Source: Prevotella sp. (GTDB lineage: Bacteria > Bacteroidota > Bacteroidia > Bacteroidales > Bacteroidaceae). From it: 54,774 nt of DNA. How positions within the stretch are numbered: position 1 is the first letter of the stretch; each line of letters opens with the position of its first letter. The notes beneath the pieces are model-generated. The model did not search any database. It saw only the letters and a program-made list of their open reading frames with translations, and had not been told where the DNA came from. The position numbers and the translations under genes are program-made. Positions 1 through 15,000 of this stretch are shown here, piece after piece. Location of the stretch: assembly GCA_016286585.1 (NCBI GenBank), contig JAEETC010000008.1, positions 1 through 54,774 of the forward strand. The letters run 5' to 3'.

Positions 1-3000
1 CGATATTAGGCGCAGACTCACCGCGACAACCACCGAAGACGTTACCGTATGGCAGGCTCGCAGTAGAATTCCAAGGATACATACTATTCGAAGGATCACT
101 TTCGTCAATATAGCCAACGGTACCGCCAGTAATATTAACGGTACACTTACCACTACCGAGGAAAGCCTTGCTATAATCATTGGCGTTATCCCACAGATTG
201 CCAGTAAGCGTCTCGCCATAGCCTGATGTAGAATAATCATCAGCACCACCGGCATAGTTACCCTTACCGACAGATCCCATGTTACCACCGCCATAGACAT
301 TGCGCACCACGGTTCCACCACTCATCTCGACAGTCGAGTTACCAAACACCTTACCTGCAGTAAAACTGTAGATGTCACGAGTATAGTGTTCGCTCGTTGA
401 ACCAATCTTCAACAGACTGGTACTGAACTTTCCCTTACCACTACCAGCACCGTAGATAGAGTGACCTACCAAACCTTTCACTATCGTCAGTTTAGTATCG
501 CCCATGACGTGACCATCTTCACCACCGCCATAGACGGCACCAGCGATACAGTCACCATCACCCGTTGCAAAATCTTTCGGAGTAGCATTGCTGGTGTGAT
601 CAATGACAACATCAGTAGAACCGACATTCGCACAGAAGACATAATCATTATAGTCACCGGCTTTACCCTTACCGGCACCATACACATCACCATTGTCTGT
701 AAGGGTCGCATCTTTGTCACTACCCTTAAGACCGATACGTCCACCCTTAATATTGACATGTGTTGCACCATCAAAAGTGGGGATATACTTGAACTCGTAT
801 GGCCAGCTTAAGGCAAACTCTTTGTCTGCATTCGCATGTTTTGTCACATTCGAGTAGAAGTAGTCTTCGCCAGATACTGCATCATGGATAATAACCTTGT
901 CGTCTGTACTGGTTCCAGAAGTAACCTTTTCAGCTCGACAATTAACGAGACCCACAGAAGCCATTTCACCACCACCATAGATACTCTTTCTGATATAACC
1001 GCCATTGACATTCACCGTTGTACTCTTACCCACACAACCAGCAAACTGCATTGGCGTGAAGGCGTAAGTATTATCGTCATAGTCACTGGCACTACTTGGA
1101 TTCGTGACACCTTCTTTGGGCTCCTTCACGGTAAAGATGGTATGGGTCCTGTCTTCACTACCATAACCACCGCCATAGACATCTCGATTCACCTGACCGC
1201 CATTAATCGTCACAGTGGCATTGTCACGCACAGTACCCAACTCGCCACCACCATAGACATTGCGCTTAATGACTGCTTCGCCACCGATGGTGACAACCGT
1301 CTCCTTCACCTGAGCCATCTTAGGCCAGATGGGATTACGCGTGCCATTCAGAAGATCCAGACGACCCATGGAAGCACCGAATACGTTACCCGACTCGGCA
1401 TTACCCACCTCATTACCGATGGTACCTCCACTGATATCAATGGTGATATGTCCGTAGGTCTTACCGTCTCCATCTTCCTTGAAGTTACCGTAATTTGGAC
1501 TTTCTACGGCTGTGAATTCAGTACCCACGGATGCCAGACGTCCGCCGCCATAAACAGAGCCGAGAATCTTACCGCCGCTGATAGTCATGCCGATATTACC
1601 ACCGACAGTACCAGCCGTCTGTGCATCACCACTGAAGCCACGACCACCACCGAAGATGTTACCATCCACGTATGAGGTACCGGTCGTACCAATGAGGGTA
1701 TTCTCACCACTGATGGTCATCTCCACATCACCCAGCACGTGACCGTCCTCACCACCGCCGAACACAGAACCGAAGATCCTGCCGCCGGTGATATTCACAA
1801 TAGCCTTCTCCACGTTCGTCCAGGTGTTGAAGTTGATGCGCTGGTCACCCTTACCGGCACCGAACAGGTAACAGGTCACGGGGTGAGCCTTGATCTGATT
1901 CACGGTACGCGGCACACCGATGGTACCGCCACTCATATTGACAGTAGTCGTACCATTTACATCAGTACACTCATTACCGCCATAGACACTCGTCAGGATA
2001 TGACCACCCTTGATATCGACCACCGTATTTCCATACACCATACCTGCCGAACGTAGCCATAAGCCGTCAGAATAGCCCAAGGCCTTCCTAGCTTCGTTGT
2101 AGTTCGGATCCTTACTATATGGGAAGATACCACTACCGCCACCGAATACGTTACCATAATAGGTATGCCCGTCAGAAGCTGCTTTGGGCTTTTCGGTTCC
2201 ATCCTGGTAATCATACACATCGTATGGAGCGTATGGCGCCTCGTATGGCCAGTGGGCGCATTCTGCCAAAGACTCAGAAGCCCACTCGTCTGTGGTGTAG
2301 CGGCGGTTCACACCGTCACCATTACCAATCTGACAATCACCATCAATCGTCACATGCGTATCCTTCTGCACGTGACCGTTTTCACTACCGCCATAGACAG
2401 AGCCTTTGACGAAGGCTTTCCCGGCGATGGTCACGTCAGTCATGGTGGTCAGGGCCAGCGTCTCAATATACTTCAGGTATTCGGTATCCTTACCGACATA
2501 AGACTCCCATGATCCGTCAGGAATCATACGCTTGGGTCCGTCTGTGCCTACATTCTCATATGGCAGGGCACCCTTACCGGCACCGAACACATGACCTCTG
2601 CCAGTAGGCCAGCCTGTATCCGTAACCATCGTCATGCCATCGGGACCAATCTCTGCATTACCCTGGACGGTGACGGTACAGACACCACCCTGATTCGTCG
2701 AATACGGCATGCCCACTTCCACGTCAGGATGTGCTGCATGGTAAGCCTCATCGGCAACCTTATATCTTCCCACCGAAGCAATCTCACCACCGCCATAAAC
2801 ATTGAGTCCGACCTTGGCATCGCCCTGAATGGTGACGTGTGTGTCACCGCGCACCAGAGCCGAGTAGCCATGGGTATTGTCGCCCTTACCGGCACCGAAT
2901 ATATAACCCTCAACAACAGGAGTACTGGTTCCTTCTTCAAGTCCGATTGTCACTTTCGTGTCGTTCTCCACACGGCCAACCTCACCGCCACCATAGACGG

Positions 3001-6000
3001 TACCCTTCACAGTGCCGTTACCGATGTTGATATTCGTTCCACCGGTCACCATGGCTTTCTCGCACTTGAATGTGTCGTTAAAGCCCTTACCGCCTCCGAA
3101 TACATTACCTGTGACGATCACCTTTGACGAACCTTCTGGTACAGCCACATACTTGGTTGCATCTGTGGCATCCAAAGCAGCACCGATGTTCACGTATGTG
3201 TTACCTGTAGCCTCAACTTTATCATTAGCCACATCATATATACCCACATCGGCCAACTTACCGCCACCGTAGACATTACCCGTGATATTGGCACCTTCAA
3301 CAGTTGCTTCGCCGGCAGTATATGTATTGGTTGCTTCAGCATACGTCATTGACTTCACGAGAACTTTCTCGGCAGTACCGATGTTGACCGTTGTATTACC
3401 AACGACAGAAGCTGCATCACCACCGCCATAGACATCGCCAATAACACCCAGTTTATCATCACCACCTAACGTCGTTGCGGCATGTCTGCCTGGAATCATA
3501 TTGATGTTCACCGTCGGATCGGCATACATATCACCACCGACACCATAGCCGCCGCCAAAGACCTCTCCGACTTCCGTGCATGAAATCAAGTTCAGCACGG
3601 GCTGGTCGTAAGGCGTAAAGGCATCAATGGCCGTAGTTGTCCATGTCCATTTGTCCTGATCATCCTTTCCGTATGTATTGACCGGCAAGTGAGAATCAGT
3701 AGCCGATGTTCTTGGTACAAAGATGAGTCTCTTATTATCATCAGTCGTCAGGACTGCCGTCTCACCAGAAGCACCCTTACCAGTGCCCGCTTCTGTCTCA
3801 GCAGTCTTGACATAATAGCCGAATCTTGAATAGGCCGCCTGGTTACCGCCCAGATAGAGCTTATCGATCCTGATCGGTTCACAATCACTCGTCTCCTCGA
3901 TATTCAGGATGATATGACCTCTGATGGCACCGCCCAGGTTATTGCCACCGAACACCTGACCAAAGTGTCCGCTGGTGATAGTCAACTCTACATTACCATT
4001 CACGTTGGCATTGTCAGCGCCACCGTAGACAAGAGGAATCTTCGTGGCGTCCTTACAACCCAGGATAACTATCAAGTGACCATTCACATCGGCGTTCTTA
4101 CCGGCAGCGACCAACTTATCAACCTGAACCTGACAGTCACCGCCTGTACCAGTATCGATGGTCACTGAACCGGTGATGGTTCCCTTCTCGTTGCTGGCAC
4201 CGTATGCCTCGTGTACATAACCACCTCGGATCAAGGTGTTGGTATTACCGACGATGTCTGCGCCAGGGTTCGTATTCCAGGTCGTACCGCCGTCAAGGGT
4301 GAATTGATCCTTACCATTACCACCGCCGAACACGTGCTCAATCTCGTAAGCACCGTTCACAAAGACATTCGTTTCAGGAACTTCAGCGGCATTGCCGCCA
4401 CCATAGACCTCCTCGATACTGACATCACAAGTGTTGATGATGACATGAGTCTTTTTGCCTGTGCCTTCAGCGACATAGTCGGCCAGGTTACCGCCGCCAT
4501 AAACTGCAGCCACCTCATAGCTCCTGTTGGGATCTGCGTTTTCGCCCATTGGCGGTCTTCCTGTACTATTATATTCAGGCGTTCTCGTTTCATTGCCGGC
4601 TACGGTCTTATTGACCGTCACAGTCACATTGCCCTTCGGCGAGCCGTTCAGGTTGTTGCAACCGAACACACGACCGCTCTTCACCACATCTGCATGGTCA
4701 CCTGTGTAGTTGGAGATATTAAAAGCTGTAGCTGTTGCCGCTGAATTCTCAGCTGTAGCAAGTGTACCCAACGTCACGAAGACATCACCATAAACCATTG
4801 CTGCGACTGGTGAACTGCCGAGTCGTCCAAGACCACCACCGTATGCATCGCCACTGATAGTACCTCCAGTCAGATTGACATGTGTCGTACTGCTGGCAGA
4901 GGTTTTGCCACTAGCCCATGTATTGTTGGTAGCATCCCAGTTGCCGATATTTGTATTGGCCAATGCGCCACCGCCATACACATCCTTATCAATTGTACCG
5001 CCATTGATGTTGACAGTAACATCCTCCTTGACAACACCCATCTCACCGCCACCATAGACAGAGCCATGTGCAATACCGTCATTGATCGTTACTAAAGTAT
5101 GTCCGCTCACTCTTCCGGAAGCGTCAAATACCATTGTACCCTTTCCACCACCATAGATGTTACCATACGAGTTTGTCGTACCAATCTCGCATCCTTTCTG
5201 GATTGATACAGCAGTATGGTGCTGTACAAAACCATTCTCACTACCACCGTAGACAGAGCCCTTGACTTTGACATCTTCGTTATCTGTTCCACCGATAGTC
5301 ACATGTGTCTCAGTAGCCAAGGCCAGTGTTTCAAGGAACTGATGGTACGCAGTTATGTCCGCCAGATATTCCCAACTGCTATCATTCTTCATGCGTTTGG
5401 GCTTATGGTCATCATCTGCATAAGTATAATCCTTCGGATCTGCACCCATACCGGCACCAAACACATGTCCTGCGGTCTCTGTTGCAGCACCTGTTTCCGG
5501 TCCGACTGTGGCATTGCCCTGAACGAGGACAGTACATGTTCCACCACTCCTATTGGCATACGGCATGCCCATAGGCATTCCTGTAGGCCATTCCGGTTGT
5601 CCCTCAACAGGATTCTGTGTCGTTACCCAATATCTGCCCACCGTTGCAATCTGGCCGCCGCCATAGACATTCTTTCTCACCTTGGCATTGCCCTTAACGG
5701 TCACGGCACTGTTGTTACGCACCAGAGCCGAGTAGCCATGAGTCTCCACACCAGCACCGGCACCGAACACGCTGCCCTCGATGACGGGAGCAAATGGCCC
5801 ATCACCTGTTCCTTCTCCGATCTTGACCTCCGTATCATATTCTACGCGGCCAACCTCACCGCCGCCATAGACATTACCTTTCACCGTACCATTACTGATG
5901 GTGACACTCGTTTTCTTCACCATGGCTTTCTGGCAAGTGAATGAGTTGGCCACGCCCTTGCCGGCTCCGAACACATGGTGATGAACCGTACCACCAGTAA

Positions 6001-9000
6001 CAGCCACGACGCAAGCGCCACTGCCTTCAGAATAAGTATTGGTGTCGTCAGCCGAAGTAGAATAAGTACCCACATCGCCGGTCTCACCGCCACCATAGAC
6101 ATTACCCCAGACATTTGTGTTAGAGCCACTGATGGTGACACCCGTGGTCTTAACCAGAGCAACGTCGGTTTGTGCGGTAGTATCATCACCGCGGGCAGCG
6201 CCGAAGACATTACCGTCTCCAACCGTGCCGCTAACACCCACAGTACCGCCACTGATGGCGATGGTTGTCGTACCGCCACCAGTAAAGGTAATGGCATTAG
6301 TAGTATTCTTCTCCATCTTACCCACTGATCCCATAGCACCGGCACCATAGATGTTGTGAACAACCGTTCCACCATCCATCGTGACTTTCGTATTGCCATA
6401 GACAATACCTGCCAATGGGTTATAGGTGTCACCGTTACCATCAAATAATTCTGTTCCAGTAGAATAATACTTGTCTGTACCACAACCACCGCCATATACA
6501 TTACCACGATATGGATACTCAGCATCTTCAGCAACACCAATCGTTCCGCTATGGACTTTCACATCGGTGTCGTGGAAGGTATGACCATTCTCACCACTAC
6601 CATAGACAGATCCCTTAATAGCCGGGCCTGTCTCTGACCCTTGAGAACCAATGGTGACGAATGTGTCATATACCCATGCCGTATGATCATCGCGCTCACC
6701 GGGCTTGTTCACATCACCACGCGACGAACCGAATACCATACCGTTCTCGTGACCATCTACACCGATTGTACCACCAGTGATGATGACTTCTGCATTACCG
6801 CCCGTGGTATTCTCTTTTCGCTTTAAGATTCCAGTGACCTTACCATCATCGCCCGTTGTATATTCGAAATCGCCTACAGTACCGTATGCACCTCCACCAT
6901 ATACATTATGGTATATCTTGGTATCAGCACCACTGATAGTAACCTTGGTGTTTTTCAGGATTCTACCAGAGCGCACGATGTTGCGGTAACCACTACCACC
7001 ACCATAGACGTTACCCATCGTAGCGCCACCAAAGTATGTCGTGTTGACTTTGTCCTTTCCGACAGAGCCACCGCTGACAGCCACATCCGTACTGCCATTC
7101 ACGCTGGCCACTTCGCCACCACCATAGATGCTGGCCAGTACCTTGCCACCCTGCATGTCGACCTTGGTATTACCATGGACAAGACCTGCCACAAACTTCG
7201 GATTGTCATAGTCAGTATTGGGATCGTCTGTTGCAAAGAGTTTCTCAACAATGCTACCAGAACCACCGCCATAGACACTACCAAAGGTGTACTTGACATC
7301 TTCACCATCCTTCACCTCTGTACCGATGATGGTGTTATTAGCATTCTGGATGATAATCTCTGTCGTACCACCCTGAACCGTCTCGCCACTGGTAAATGGA
7401 TTCACTGCACCCAGCTCTCCTCCACCATAGACGCAACTCTTGATAGTTCCGCCCGTGATGGTCAACTTGGTGCTCTTGACATTACCCAGCTTAGACCATT
7501 CAATACCAGATGTCAGTTTACCATTCTCATAAGTAGAAATCGGTGTCGTACCATCCAACTGGTAGAGTCGTCCCATACCACCTGCGAATACGTTACCGCC
7601 CTTGGTATGTTTCAGTCTTCCGTCAGTATCGAATTCAGTATACGGCATCTTTGCCCTATCTGCATCAGAAGGATTATACTTGTATTCGATGTCATTTCCA
7701 ATAGTACCACCGTTGATGGTGATATCTACATGACCACGACCATTCGTAAAGAACGATGTGCCGTCAGTATCATCATCTTTCTTCGTATCATCTCGCATCT
7801 CTCCGTAGCCAGGTGTAGGATTACCACCTGTTGTCGCATCATATAGTCCATAGCCCACTGAAGCCAAACGACCTCCGCCATAGATACTACCCAGCATATG
7901 GCCACCGTTAATGGTCATCTTGACACTACCGGCCACGTTACCAGCTGTATAGGCATCGCCACCGAAACCACGACCGCCACCAAAGATGTTACCGTCTACA
8001 TACGAAGTACCCCAAGTACCAATTGTAGGACCAGTGTGATCATCTTTTCCAATCGTCATCGTCACATCACGCAACACGTGACCATCCTCGCCACCACCGA
8101 AGACAGAACCATAGATCCTTCCTCCGGAAATCTGGACGTCTGCATCCTCAACATTCGTGTCCTTATTGAAGAAGATACGCTGGTCTCCCTTACCACCACC
8201 AAACAGGTAGCAAGTTACAGGATGAGCGATAATCTGACTGAGCGTACGAGGTACACCGATGGTACCACCCGTCATCTTGACAGTGGCTTTACCCAATACA
8301 TTGGTAGCCTCGCAGCCACCATAGACACTGGTCAGAATATGACCACCGCTGATTTCTACGGTAGTATTTCCCTTGACCGTTCCTGCAGTATTGAGGTATT
8401 TGCTGATACCCTCATCGGTGTCGAAGTAAGGCACACTACCTGAACCGCCGCCGAAGACATTACCATAATAGGTATGACCATCAGAAGCGAGACGTCGTCC
8501 GCCCTCAGTTGATTTGCCGCTACTATACTTGTCCAAATCACCCGTTGCATTAGCATTCGGGTCGTAAGGAGCATAAGGTGCCTCGTATGGCCAGCTGGCG
8601 CATTCAGCAAGGGATTTGGTATCATTCGATCCGTCATAGGCCCATTCCGCATCACTATAGCGGCGGTTTACACCATCACCATTACCGATCTGTCCACCCT
8701 TGATATATACTTTGGTATCATACTGCACCAAACCGTTCTCACTACCACCATAGACAGAACCCTTCACGAAGGCGTTTCCGTCAATGGTCAGTTCTGTATT
8801 GCTGGCCAAGGCCTGGGTCTGGATAAACTTAATATAGTCTTCCCTATTATGGAACCATTCCCACTTATCGATACCATTTTCATTGATCATACGTTTGGGC
8901 ATGTGGCCATCTTCCTCCTTGTCATACGGATAATTTTCCGGCAGGAAGCCCTTACCAGCAGCAAAGACGTGTCCTGCGTCATCGGGTTTGTCCGAACCAT

Positions 9001-12000
9001 CAGTAATCTCTGGATGAACCATCTTCATGTTATCTGGTCCAATCTCTGCATTGCCCTGGACTTTGACGGTGCAATAACCACTGGTGGGATTAGCCAATGC
9101 GTATGGCATGTCTAATTTTGCGTCTGTATATCCTGCAGCAATTGCAGCACTCACTTCTTCAGGAGTCTTGGGCACTCTATATCTTGCCACCGAAGCAATC
9201 TCTCCAGCACCATAGACACTGTGTCCTACCTTGGCATCGCCCTGAACGATGACCGTAGGATTACCACGCACCAAAGCGGCATAGCCATGAGTTTCTTTAC
9301 CCTTACCGCCTCCGAATACGTCACCTCTGATAATAGGAGCACTGGTCTTGTTGGCATCTCCATTTCCGATACCTATCGTCACTGTTGTATTCTTTTCTAC
9401 ACGACCAATCTCACCACCACCATAGACGTTACCGTTAATCGTACCATTACCGATGATGACGCTCGTATTGCCATCCTTATAATTCGTGTTATCGCTAAAG
9501 TCTGCGTTTACGCCTGCGCCATCAGTACCTACCATGGCCTTATTACACAAGAAATTGTCAGCAAGGCCCTTACCACCGCCATAGACATTACCGGCGATGT
9601 TGACCTTTGCTGTACCCTCAGCAACCACGGCATAAGAATCACCCGACTTCACCGCACAGACATTCACAAACGTATTGCCTGTCACATCAGCCAAGTTACC
9701 ACCACCATATACATTGCTTAAGATGTTGGCACCAAGAACGGTCTCTTCTGCACTCATCGTATATTCGCCAGTTTCTTTATCATAACTTATGTGATTTTGA
9801 ACCGACGTTGCCGTACCGATATTCACCGTGGTATTACCAATCACATCAGCAGCATTACCACCACCGAATACGCCGCAATCATCGCTTGAGCCATTCTCAT
9901 CTACACCGATACTGCCAAGTGTAGTGGCTGCACCACTAGTAGGCGTTCCATATATCTGGTTGATGTTCACCGTCGGATTACCATAAACCACAGCACCAGA
10001 ACCCAGACCACCACCGAATACCTTACCAATACGTGTTGCAGAAATGATATTGATTACTGGATCTTCATACTGCTTATAATTCGTATTGGGAACTGTCGTA
10101 TTTGGAACAGTGTGAGGAAGTGTTGCAAAAGTAACAGCTGCACGAGTATCGTCTGCTGACGTTCTCGGTCTGTAGAACGGTCTTTCAAATTTATCATCCC
10201 AGTATACGAAATTATTACCATCTGTATAGAGTGATACAGTCATTGATGCATCCGAGAATAAGTTATTTTCATTATCCTTGAATACGCCACTATCATCAGC
10301 TTGAGCATGATAATAACCATAAACCGAATAGGCAGCATTGTTACCACAACCATACAACTCATCGATGATAATCGGTGAACAACCGGTCTCTTCGATATTC
10401 AGCTTGATATGTCCGAAGATGGCTCCACCCTTGTTGTTACCAGCGAAGATTTGACCGAAGGTACCACTCGTGATAGTCAACTCCACATTACCTTTCACAT
10501 TTGCATTCTCAGCACCACCATAATATTCCGGTACCTTCTCCTCTGGCTGACAACCTAAGACGGCAATCATGTCTCCTTCGACATCAGCATTCTTACCGGC
10601 ATTATAAATTCTGTCAAACTTCAATGTACAAGTTCCTTGTTGTTCGGTCTTGAGAGAAATATTACCCTTGATGGTACCCCTCTCGTTACTTGCACCATAC
10701 AACTCATGGATGTAACCACCTTGTGCATCCGTATTTGCGTTACCTGTACCATAGATAACATCTTCATTCGATGCATTCTTGTATACTCCGAGATCAGCAC
10801 CAGGATTCGTACCATAACTTGTGTCATCCTTACCGTTACCACCACCGAACACACGCTCAATCTCGTATGCACTTAAGATGGTTACGTTCGATTCAGGTAC
10901 GGATGCAGCGTTACCACCGCCATAGACGGTCTTGATACTCGTTTCTCGACAACCTTCGATGAATACCTGAGTCTTATATCCTGTAGGAGTCGCTTCCGTA
11001 TATGCTGTCTCTGGGATATACGCAGCTTCGTTACCACCACCATACACGGCTATGACATCGTATGTGGTTGTTGCCGCGTCATCTTCTTCCAATTCAAATT
11101 TAGCATGTTTATCGTTCTTGTCACCGATATTTGTTTTGCCCTTCTTCTGAGTAGCATAGACATATACGTTGACATCCTTTTGTGGCGAACCGTTCAGGTT
11201 ATTTGCACCGAAGACACGGTCCACCTTAGCACCAGTATCATCCGTACTCTTTCCTTCATTCAGTTTCACGGTTACGTCTCCGTAAACTTTCGCTTCGATA
11301 GGATTAGCACCTACACGACCCAGACCACCACCATAGGCATGGTGCATGGTTCCTCCTTGGAGGTTGACCGTAGTAGTAGGAGCAACATCGGTTGTTTCAT
11401 ATTCTCCATTCGACTTTTTCTTCCAGACTCCGTTTTCTTTCACGCCAACTTTGTCGGTAGTATTTGTGTTGGCCAGTGAACCACCACCATATACATCCTT
11501 CACGATTGTTCCTCCATTGATATTGACAACGACACTACCCTTGGTAAGACCTAACTCACCGCCACCAAAGACGGAACTGTTGATAGTGGCATTGCCACCG
11601 ACAGTCACTTCTGGATGAGTGGCTAAGGCCAAAGTCTCAAGATAAGTGTTATATTCGTCATTATTCTGGAAATACTCCCAGACAAATGGAGAACCTGATG
11701 CATAATACTCCCAAGTTGTACCATTGGGCGTAAGACCAGTGGGATTACCTGTAGCAGGTAACTTCGCATCCTCTGGGAAGTCCGTTTCATTCGTATAGAG
11801 CGTCATACGTCTCGACCGTTGGGACTTGTCTGTATTATCCTTGTCCAACGGATCCGAAACACCCTTACCTGCACCAAAGACGTTGCCTTTGTCATCTGAT
11901 GCGTTCTCTGGGCCGATGACAACATTGCCCAGGACTTTTACAATACACCGTCCACCGTCTAACAAGATATTCGGCATCTTCTGTGCATTAAGGCCATATC

Positions 12001-15000
12001 TGCCCACAGAGGCGATTTCACCACCACCATAGACGTTAACTCCGACCTTTGCGCCAGAAGCACCTTCAACGGTGACTGCAGTATTGCCTCGTACCAGGGC
12101 TGAATAGCCATGGGTAGCCAAGCCCTTGCCGGCACCAAACACGCTGCCCTTGATATCAGGTTTGCCAGTTCCGTTTCCTTCCGTCTCCCCGGTTTTACGT
12201 CCTATCGTGACCTGCGTATCATTTTCCACGCGCCCAATCTCACCGCCGCCATAGACGTTACCATTCACTGTACCATCGCTGATGCTGACTATAGTATTAT
12301 ACGCCATGGCTTTCTCACACTGGAATGTGATACCCGAACCCTTTCCGGCTCCGAACACGTTCTTTTGAAACGTACCGCCAGTGACAGAAACGGCGCAAAT
12401 ACCAGTGTCATTGTCGGTGTCAGTGTCACCATAACCAGTCCATGTGTAGTTATTGATGTCTCCCTTGTCAATGGTACCCACATCACCTAACTCACCACCA
12501 CCATAAACATTTCCGTTGACATTGGTATTGTCACCACTGATAGCAACTTTGGCATTTCCTTTCACCTTTCCGGCTTCAGCAAATGCAGCAAGACCCTTAC
12601 CACCACCAAATACATCACCATACGTGGTTGTACCAATCGTACCACCCAGAATCTGCACCTCGGTATTGTGCTGTACAAAGCCGCTCTCACTGCCACCATA
12701 GACATTACCCTTAACTGCACCACCATTAACGGTCACATAAGAATTAGTGACTAAGGCCAGCGTTTCAAGGAACTCATTATAGAGTTGCTCAGCAGTTTTT
12801 TCAGTAGTAGCAGTGAAATCTACCAACTCATTTGTAGTGATCATCTTTTTCGGGCCATCGCTAAAATGAGGCGCAACTCCCTGACCAGCACCAAAGACAT
12901 GTCCTTTGTTATCTGCTGCGCCATTATATCCGATTTCAGCACTGCCTTGGATGGTGACCCTACATATTCCACCGCTCTGTTGTTTATACGGCATTCCTGA
13001 AGGCAAATTCTCGGGAACCGGTTTTGCGGCTTCAATAACTTGCCCGTTACCATCTTTATTATTAATGTCTTTTACCCAATATCTGCCTACCGTGGCTTTC
13101 TCGCCGCCACCATAGACATTCTTTCCGACCTTGGCACTACCCTGAACGGTGACAGTACTATTACCACGCACCAAAGCTGAGTAGCCATGGGTCTCCAAAC
13201 CCTTACCGGCACCGAAGACATCACCATAGATGTAGGGGGTTCCACTACCCGTCTCAGGTCCGATTGTCACCTGCGTATTCCATTCCACACGGGCAATCTC
13301 ACCGCCACCATAGACGTTACCTGTGCCATCAGCTACGAGATTTTCACTAGTAAGCGTTCCCACCGTACCGTTACTGATGGTGACATGCGTTCCTTTGACT
13401 GGATTGTCGCCTTCACCAGGATCTTGACCCGCGCCTTCATCTTCAATTCCCACCATGGCTTTCGCACACTTGTATGTACTTGAATCACCCATGCCGCCAC
13501 CATAGACGTTCTTCTTAATAGCACCGCCTTGGATATCTACCGTTGTGGTGGCCTGCACATTACCCATCTGACCGCCACCATAGACGTTACCCTTGACTTC
13601 TGTGTTGTCGCCACTGATGGTGACACTCGTTGAACGAACCTGGGCGATACCTTCTTGTGTAGAAGTCGCATTACCGCGGGCTGCACCGAATACATTTCCG
13701 TTATCGTTGCCATCATAGCCCACTATACCACCACTAATCGCGATGATTGTCGAACCGCCATCGGAAATAACGCCAGAATCGTTCGTCTTACCTACCGATC
13801 CTAAGGCACCGGCACCATAGATATTGTGAAGCACCTGACCACCTGTCATCGTGACCTTAGCAGTGCCATAGACGATACCTGCAGAAGGTTCGTACTTTCC
13901 TTCCATTCCAGCCACTTGCGCATTAGTAGTCGGGTATTTATCTTCACCGCAACCGCCACCATAGACATTACCACGGGTAGCATTGTAACTGTCATTATCC
14001 CTGTGGATACCGATTGTACCGCTATAAATCTTAACATCGGTATCCGTATAAACGTGACCGTTCTCACCACTGCCATAGACAGAGCCTTTAATGGTTGGAC
14101 CATCTTCGGATCCCGAGGTACCTATTTCCACCTTCGTGTCATAGACCCACGCCAGCCACTTGTCACGGTTAGTACCCACGTCACCACGTGACGAACCGAA
14201 CACCATACCGTTCTCGATACCATCCACACCGATGGTACCACCTGTGACATATACCTCAGCCTTACCTGTATTTTCCGTCGCAAGGCCATCAACACTGGAT
14301 ACCTTTGGAATATTATAATACGGACTACTTGGATCAGTTGATGTTGTGTAACCATATGTGAAATCACCTACCGTAGAGTATGCGCCACCACCATAGATAT
14401 TATGGTAGACGGTACCACCACTGATTCTCACCTTGGTGTTACCCTTGATCTGACCAGCACGGACAATATCCTTGTAGCCCTTGCCACCGCCATAGACGTT
14501 ACCCATTGTGGCACCGCCAAACTGAGTTCCGTTTACATATTTGTTGGCATCCAATTTGTCCTTACCAATCTTACCGCCACTGATAAGGATATTGGTAGCG
14601 AATTCGGTAGCACCGGCTTTGCCCTTTACGCTGGCTACCTCACCACCACCATAGACACTGGCCCAGACGCGGGTATTATCACCGCTGATGTTGATGTCCG
14701 TGTTACCATAGACGATACCGGCAACCAACTTAGGATTCGTCGTAACGCTATTAGCATCTGTAACTTCTTCGACAGTACTACCATAACCGCCTCCGAAAAC
14801 ACTACCGAAGGTGTACTTCGTGTTATTTTCACCGTCCTTGATCTCAGTACCGATGGTACCACCAGTAATGTTGATGTCAGTAGTTCCAACTATGGTGCTT
14901 TCACTTTCATTTTCATAACCTACAGAACCAATCTCAGCACCGCCATAAGCATTACTCATGATCGTACCGCCACTGATATTCAACTCGGTATTCTTTACCT